From: Thermoplasmatota archaeon
GTDB taxonomy: Archaea > Thermoplasmatota > E2 > DHVEG-1
Direction of reading: 5' to 3'
Length of the DNA: 33,703 bases
Assembly: GCA_016936135.1 (NCBI GenBank)
Contig: JAFGPP010000019.1
Location: 1-33,703 of the forward strand
Made by a program: the position numbers and the translations under genes. This document shows, piece by piece, positions 30,224 to 33,703 of the stretch (position 1 is its first letter; every line of letters begins with the position of its first letter). Under the pieces are notes generated by a model that was given only the letters and a program-made list of their open reading frames with translations, was not told where the DNA came from and ran no database searches.

Positions 30224-32455
30224 ATGATAGAGGGAAATATCATTGATGTTTATCCGGACTATCGTAACAATGTAATGGTTACCTGGTTGATCGGGAAAGG
30301 AAAAGTTAGAAAGATTGTAGATAAATATGAACCGAGTTTTCATATTTATTCAGATAAAAAAGAACTTTACCAAATAGCAGAGATGTTACACGGATTTCCC
30401 CAGTTAAAACAGTTGAATTTCACTTACGAAAAGATAAATCTTGGATCTGAAAACAAGAAACTTGTTTTGGAGGTTATTCCAAAGACCCTTAAATCATTGA
30501 GAAAAATGGCGCATATGGTTGATGCATGGGGCGGATTCCACAAGTATCAATTGTTTAATGTCGATGTTAGATTATCTGGAAGATATCTTCAGCAGGAAGG
30601 TGTGTTTTGTAATGCTTGGGTGAAATGGGATGGAAAGAGATTTTCATCTGTCGAGGGTCAGTGGGATATTGACTACAATCTTCCGGATTTTAAGGTGGTT
30701 AAGTTTGATGTCAAACAAGAACAAATGGCCAGAGGGAATAATTTTAATGGCGCAATCAAAGCAGTTTTGGTAGATGATTGCATAATAGAGAAAGAAAATG
30801 AGGTCGATACGCTAATTTCTGGATTCAGAGAGATACAACATCGCAATCCAGACATAATCTATACAAAAAATGGAGATAGTGTGCTATTTCCGCTTTTATA
30901 CCATCGGGCTCAGTTATATGCAATTAACACGGCGATTAAACTAGGGCGCGATTTTGATTATAAAGATAATGGGTTGCAACCTGTAAAAGATGCAAAGTCA
31001 TACTTTAGTTATGGAAGGATGATATATCGCCCTGCATTTTATATATTAAGAGGCAGAATTCATATTGATATATCAAATTCATTTTTATATGGTGAAAGTG
31101 GACTACGTGGACTCATCGACATTTCCCGATGTTCAAATATTCCTTTACAGTTGATATCACGGTTGGGACCAGGGACAGCCATCAGCCAGATGCAAGTAAA
31201 CAAGGCAATAGAAAAGAGATATCTTATACCGTGGAAAAAAAATATACCGGAACATTGGAAGACAGGTTGGGAACTTTTGACAACCGATCGGGGAGGTTTA
31301 ATACTTGAGCCCGCAGTAGGCATTCACGAAGATGTAGTTGAGATGGATTATGCATCTTTGTATCCAACAATTATGCTTTGCCACAATATTAGTCCTGAAA
31401 CTGTTTTATGTTCATGTTGCCCGGATTCTCCAAATCAAGTTCCACAGTTGGGATACCACATCTGTTATAAAAAAAAGGGAATCATTCCAGAGGTTTTAAA
31501 GCCCATATTGTTTAGACGGTTTTGCTTTAAAGCTAGATCAAGAAACAAAGATTACAACAAGAAAATCTATGAAGAGTTGCAGAACGCATGGAAATGGATT
31601 CTTTTGGTGTGTTTTGGTTATACAGGTTATCGCAACGCACGTTATGGACGTATTGAGTGTCATGAGAGCATCACGGCATTCAGTAGGGATATACTTCTCA
31701 CAGCTATGGAAATTGCTGAAAGAGAAGGTTATGAAGTGCTTCATGGCATTATTGACTCTTTGTGGGTAAAAAACAAACAACAAAAGGTTGTTCCATGGCG
31801 TCTTGCCAGGTTAATTAGCAAGAAAACGGGAATTCGGCTAGAAGTTAAGGGAAGATATCGATGGATTGTATTTCTACCCAGTAAAGATACTGGCATGGGT
31901 GCACTGAATCGCTACTATGGACTATTTGACACAGGCGAAGTAAAAGTTCGCGGCATTGAACTTAGACAGCACAACACACCCACATTTGTTAGAAATGTAC
32001 AGAGAAATATGATTGAGGTACTGTCAAGAGCAAATGATACTGAGGAGTTTTACGATTTGATTCCAGATTGTATTAAAATCATGTGTGAGCATGGACGATA
32101 TCTGTTAAACGGAGATGTTGCCTATGACGATCTTATCATTACTTCCCGCGTTTCAAAAAATGTTTCATTATACAAGGTAAACACCCTTGTAAGTGCTGCC
32201 TTATTACAGTTGAAAGATCAAGGGATATTTCTTGAGCCAGGACAGGTAGTAAGATACGTTGTAAAGGATGAGAATTCATCCTGCTACTATAAGAGGGTTT
32301 GTATAGCAGAAAACCTTTCCAATAACAGGGATTTAGACATTGATTTTTATCTTAGAACAATAGCAAGATGTGGTGAAAGTATCCTCATACCTTTTGGATA
32401 CAAAAAAGAGTATTTTGAGAAAATGCTGTATCAATTGAAATTAGTAAAAAATTAA
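30224..32455 (+). CDS. Divergent family B DNA polymerase, PolB2-like, exonuclease-dead
   Basis: The 743-residue protein has the archaeal PolB layout. The exonuclease residues are lost. ExoI is FDVK (161-164) rather than FDIE, ExoII is NGDSVLFPLL (216-225) with Leu221 for the Asp, and the ExoIII region AISQMQVNKA lacks the Asp. Polymerase motif A is intact (MDYASLYPTIMLCHN, Asp375). Motif B is KWILLVCFGYTGY (Lys457 kept, Asn and Tyr changed). Motif C is HGIIDS instead of YGDTDS, so only the second Asp (Asp511) remains. Asp375 and Asp511 correspond to the metal ligands, so synthesis may still occur. These losses define the archaeal PolB2 class, thought to be accessory or translesion. It is last in the operon. 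Confidence 0.85.
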   Translation: MIEGNIIDVYPDYRNNVMVTWLIGKGKVRKIVDKYEPSFHIYSDKKELYQIAEMLHGFPQLKQLNFTYEKINLGSENKKLVLEVIPKTLKSLRKMAHMVDAWGGFHKYQLFNVDVRLSGRYLQQEGVFCNAWVKWDGKRFSSVEGQWDIDYNLPDFKVVKFDVKQEQMARGNNFNGAIKAVLVDDCIIEKENEVDTLISGFREIQHRNPDIIYTKNGDSVLFPLLYHRAQLYAINTAIKLGRDFDYKDNGLQPVKDAKSYFSYGRMIYRPAFYILRGRIHIDISNSFLYGESGLRGLIDISRCSNIPLQLISRLGPGTAISQMQVNKAIEKRYLIPWKKNIPEHWKTGWELLTTDRGGLILEPAVGIHEDVVEMDYASLYPTIMLCHNISPETVLCSCCPDSPNQVPQLGYHICYKKKGIIPEVLKPILFRRFCFKARSRNKDYNKKIYEELQNAWKWILLVCFGYTGYRNARYGRIECHESITAFSRDILLTAMEIAEREGYEVLHGIIDSLWVKNKQQKVVPWRLARLISKKTGIRLEVKGRYRWIVFLPSKDTGMGALNRYYGLFDTGEVKVRGIELRQHNTPTFVRNVQRNMIEVLSRANDTEEFYDLIPDCIKIMCEHGRYLLNGDVAYDDLIITSRVSKNVSLYKVNTLVSAALLQLKDQGIFLEPGQVVRYVVKDENSSCYYKRVCIAENLSNNRDLDIDFYLRTIARCGESILIPFGYKKEYFEKMLYQLKLVKN

Positions 32456-32533
32456 TTATTTTTTGTGAAGAAAGAAAGCAAAAAACCTTACGATATTTGG
32501 TATTTTTTCATCTTGGTATTTTTGCTAATAATG

Positions 32534-32543
32534 TTTATATAAG
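32534..32543 (+). promoter_or_regulatory. TATA box of the beta-helix protein gene
   Basis: TTTATATAAG predicts a transcription start near 32564, inside the palindrome at 32562-32580. Confidence 0.65.
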
Positions 32544-32561
32544 AATATTGACAAAGCTTAC

Positions 32562-32580
32562 CGTGTTATATTATAACACG
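32562..32580. promoter_or_regulatory. 19-bp perfect palindrome at the predicted transcription start
   Basis: CGTGTTATATTATAACACG reads the same on both strands around a single central base. A third half-site, TAACACGGTA, follows at 32589-32598 and pairs with TACCGTGTTA at 32559-32568. Location over the predicted start suggests a repressor operator or a 5'-leader hairpin. Confidence 0.65.
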
Positions 32581-32605
32581 AATATAACTAACACGGTATG
32601 GTAGG

Positions 32606-33616
32606 ATGAGATGGAAAGTAGTTAGATGGATAGTACTGTTGCTTATATGTTTAATTTTAACATCTGTAAGTGTATCGGCTATTGAGTCGAATTCATTGAA
32701 ATCAATAATTATTGTTTCAAAAAATGCCAAGGGAGATTACCAAACAATCAACGAAGCAATAAACAATGCAGCCGAAGGGGCTATAATCTATATTGGCGAA
32801 GGTTATTATGACGAATCTATTAATATAAATAAAAAAATAATTTTAATTGGCCTGGATAAGATTAAAACAATAATCAATCCCGTCTCTATAGAAAACGCAT
32901 ACGCAATTCGTCTTGGGGCTCCAGGGGTAGAGGTAAAAAACCTTACTATTATAAATGGGGCCCCAGGATTATACACAACTGGAATAAAAATTACGACGAC
33001 AGGGAATAGAATAGAGAACTGTGTTATTGAAAATACACCTGTTGGCATTGCAATATGGAGTTCAGAAAACTTAATAGAAAATTGTAGTTTTATAAAATGC
33101 AATGACGAGGGAATAGCCCTGATGGGTAGCAACACGCGCAAATGTGAAAAAAACCAAATCAAAAACTGTAGCTTTTATTCTAACTGTGATGGTATTGAGT
33201 TACAGTACTCATCTAATAACCTAATTACAGATTGTATATTTAGGGAAAATTATCACACAGGTATAGACGCAATAAGAGAAAAAAACAACAATAATACCAT
33301 TGCTTATTGTACAATTGCAAATAATGATGTGCATGGCATATATCTATCAGCATCATCAGAGAATAGAATTATAAGATGTGATATAACTGAAAACCGAGAT
33401 GGCAATATTTATTTTGATAAAGGATCAACTAATAATGAATTAATTCCCTTGATTTCATCAAACACGGAAAAGACGAAACAAAATTTTATTACCTCAAATA
33501 CTCCAGAATATTACAGTAGTACAAGGGAAAATGAAGCCAGTAAATCTTCAACTCCCAACAATATTTTTGAGATTTTCTCTTCTTTAATTGCATCAATATT
33601 AAATCTTTTTAATTAA
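32606..33616 (+). CDS. Secreted right-handed beta-helix protein (NosD/pectate-lyase-like)
   Basis: The 336-residue protein starts with a signal peptide (VVRWIVLLLICLILTSVSVSA). An opening typical of pectinesterase/pectate-lyase-like folds follows: DYQTINEAINNAAEGAIIYIGEGYYDESI. Then come about eight beta-helix rungs with N-rich turns (NRIENCVIENTPVGIAIW, NLIENCSF, NQIKNCSFYSNCDGIELQYSSNNLI, NRIIRCDITENRDGNI), as in NosD/PbH1 repeats. The C-terminus is a linker rich in Ser, Thr and Asn ending in a hydrophobic helix FEIFSSLIASILNLFN, possibly an anchor. Substrate unknown; such proteins bind or cleave polysaccharide. A palindrome-bearing promoter suggests regulated expression. Confidence 0.82.
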   Translation: MRWKVVRWIVLLLICLILTSVSVSAIESNSLKSIIIVSKNAKGDYQTINEAINNAAEGAIIYIGEGYYDESININKKIILIGLDKIKTIINPVSIENAYAIRLGAPGVEVKNLTIINGAPGLYTTGIKITTTGNRIENCVIENTPVGIAIWSSENLIENCSFIKCNDEGIALMGSNTRKCEKNQIKNCSFYSNCDGIELQYSSNNLITDCIFRENYHTGIDAIREKNNNNTIAYCTIANNDVHGIYLSASSENRIIRCDITENRDGNIYFDKGSTNNELIPLISSNTEKTKQNFITSNTPEYYSSTRENEASKSSTPNNIFEIFSSLIASILNLFN

Positions 33617-33703
33617 TTCTAGTATATTTCGAAACTGTATCAGTAATTAAATTTTTGAATTCGATAAGTTACTATGCATTAATCTTCTTAGACGTTGGGG
33701 AAA

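Noticed and set aside
28681-32455. Casposon or viral origin for the polymerase operon
   Set aside because: The polymerase has the archaeal cellular PolB layout with an N-terminal domain and lacks protein-primed insertions; no Cas1, terminal repeats or viral structural genes are nearby.
1-33703. CRISPR array, insertion sequence or integrase
   Set aside because: No regularly spaced repeats, transposase motifs or tyrosine recombinase residues were seen on either strand.

Overview
The window looks like chromosomal DNA of an AT-rich archaeon, most likely a euryarchaeon of the Thermoplasmata (Thermoplasmatota). Archaeal markers are aEF1A followed by ribosomal protein S10, prefoldin alpha next to FtsY, an archaeal-type TrpRS, archaeal pterin enzyme MptE, a DUF373 membrane protein, an RNase P RNA and a divergent family B DNA polymerase. 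Many genes have TATA boxes about 26 nt before the start codon, as expected for leaderless archaeal mRNAs. Secreted peptidases, acyl-CoA synthetase, acetate-type transporter and two aminotransferases suggest a peptide- and fatty-acid-using heterotroph, as described for the marine sediment lineage MBG-D. The exact lineage is inference.

Layout. 1-4.0 kb: a MobB-like GTPase cut by the window edge, an EamA transporter, a kinase-fold protein, and mptE with a DUF373 gene. 4.2-6 kb: tRNA-Ile(GAT) and a secreted C10 (streptopain-like) cysteine peptidase. 6.2-8 kb: aEF1A, rpsJ and tRNA-Ser(TGA). 8.1-11.5 kb: a CapA-like phosphoesterase, then a small HTH regulator and trpS, separated by a 463-nt intergenic region with two mirror-image operator-like palindromes, each beside a TATA box. 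11.5-15 kb: an orphan gene, two probable microproteins, ftsY-pfdA, and a divergent secreted pyroglutamyl-peptidase. 15-18.9 kb: a three-gene minus-strand cluster (sugar nucleotidyltransferase and two phosphohexomutases) that should supply sugar nucleotides for glycans. 19-23 kb: a small acidic protein, an aminotransferase, a transglutaminase-like lipoprotein and an acidic secreted protein. 23-27.6 kb: a winged-helix ORF lacking a normal start codon, the RNase P RNA, an acyl-CoA synthetase, a stretch ending in a copy of the RNase P RNA 3' end, an acetate-type transporter and a second aminotransferase. 27.6-28.6 kb: a run of very small minus-strand genes, including a zinc-ribbon microprotein.

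The most interesting system is at 28.7-32.5 kb. It is a four-gene plus-strand operon: a RadA/RecA-like protein with neither Walker motif intact, an 82-residue protein of unknown function, a PD-(D/E)XK nuclease-like protein with intact catalytic residues, and a PolB2-like DNA polymerase that has lost its proofreading residues but keeps the two key metal-binding aspartates. The set resembles, in composition, bacterial mutasome operons (RecA-like ImuA plus an error-prone polymerase) and could be a DNA-damage-tolerance module. Next to it, at 32.6 kb, a secreted beta-helix protein has a 19-bp perfect palindrome at its predicted transcription start.
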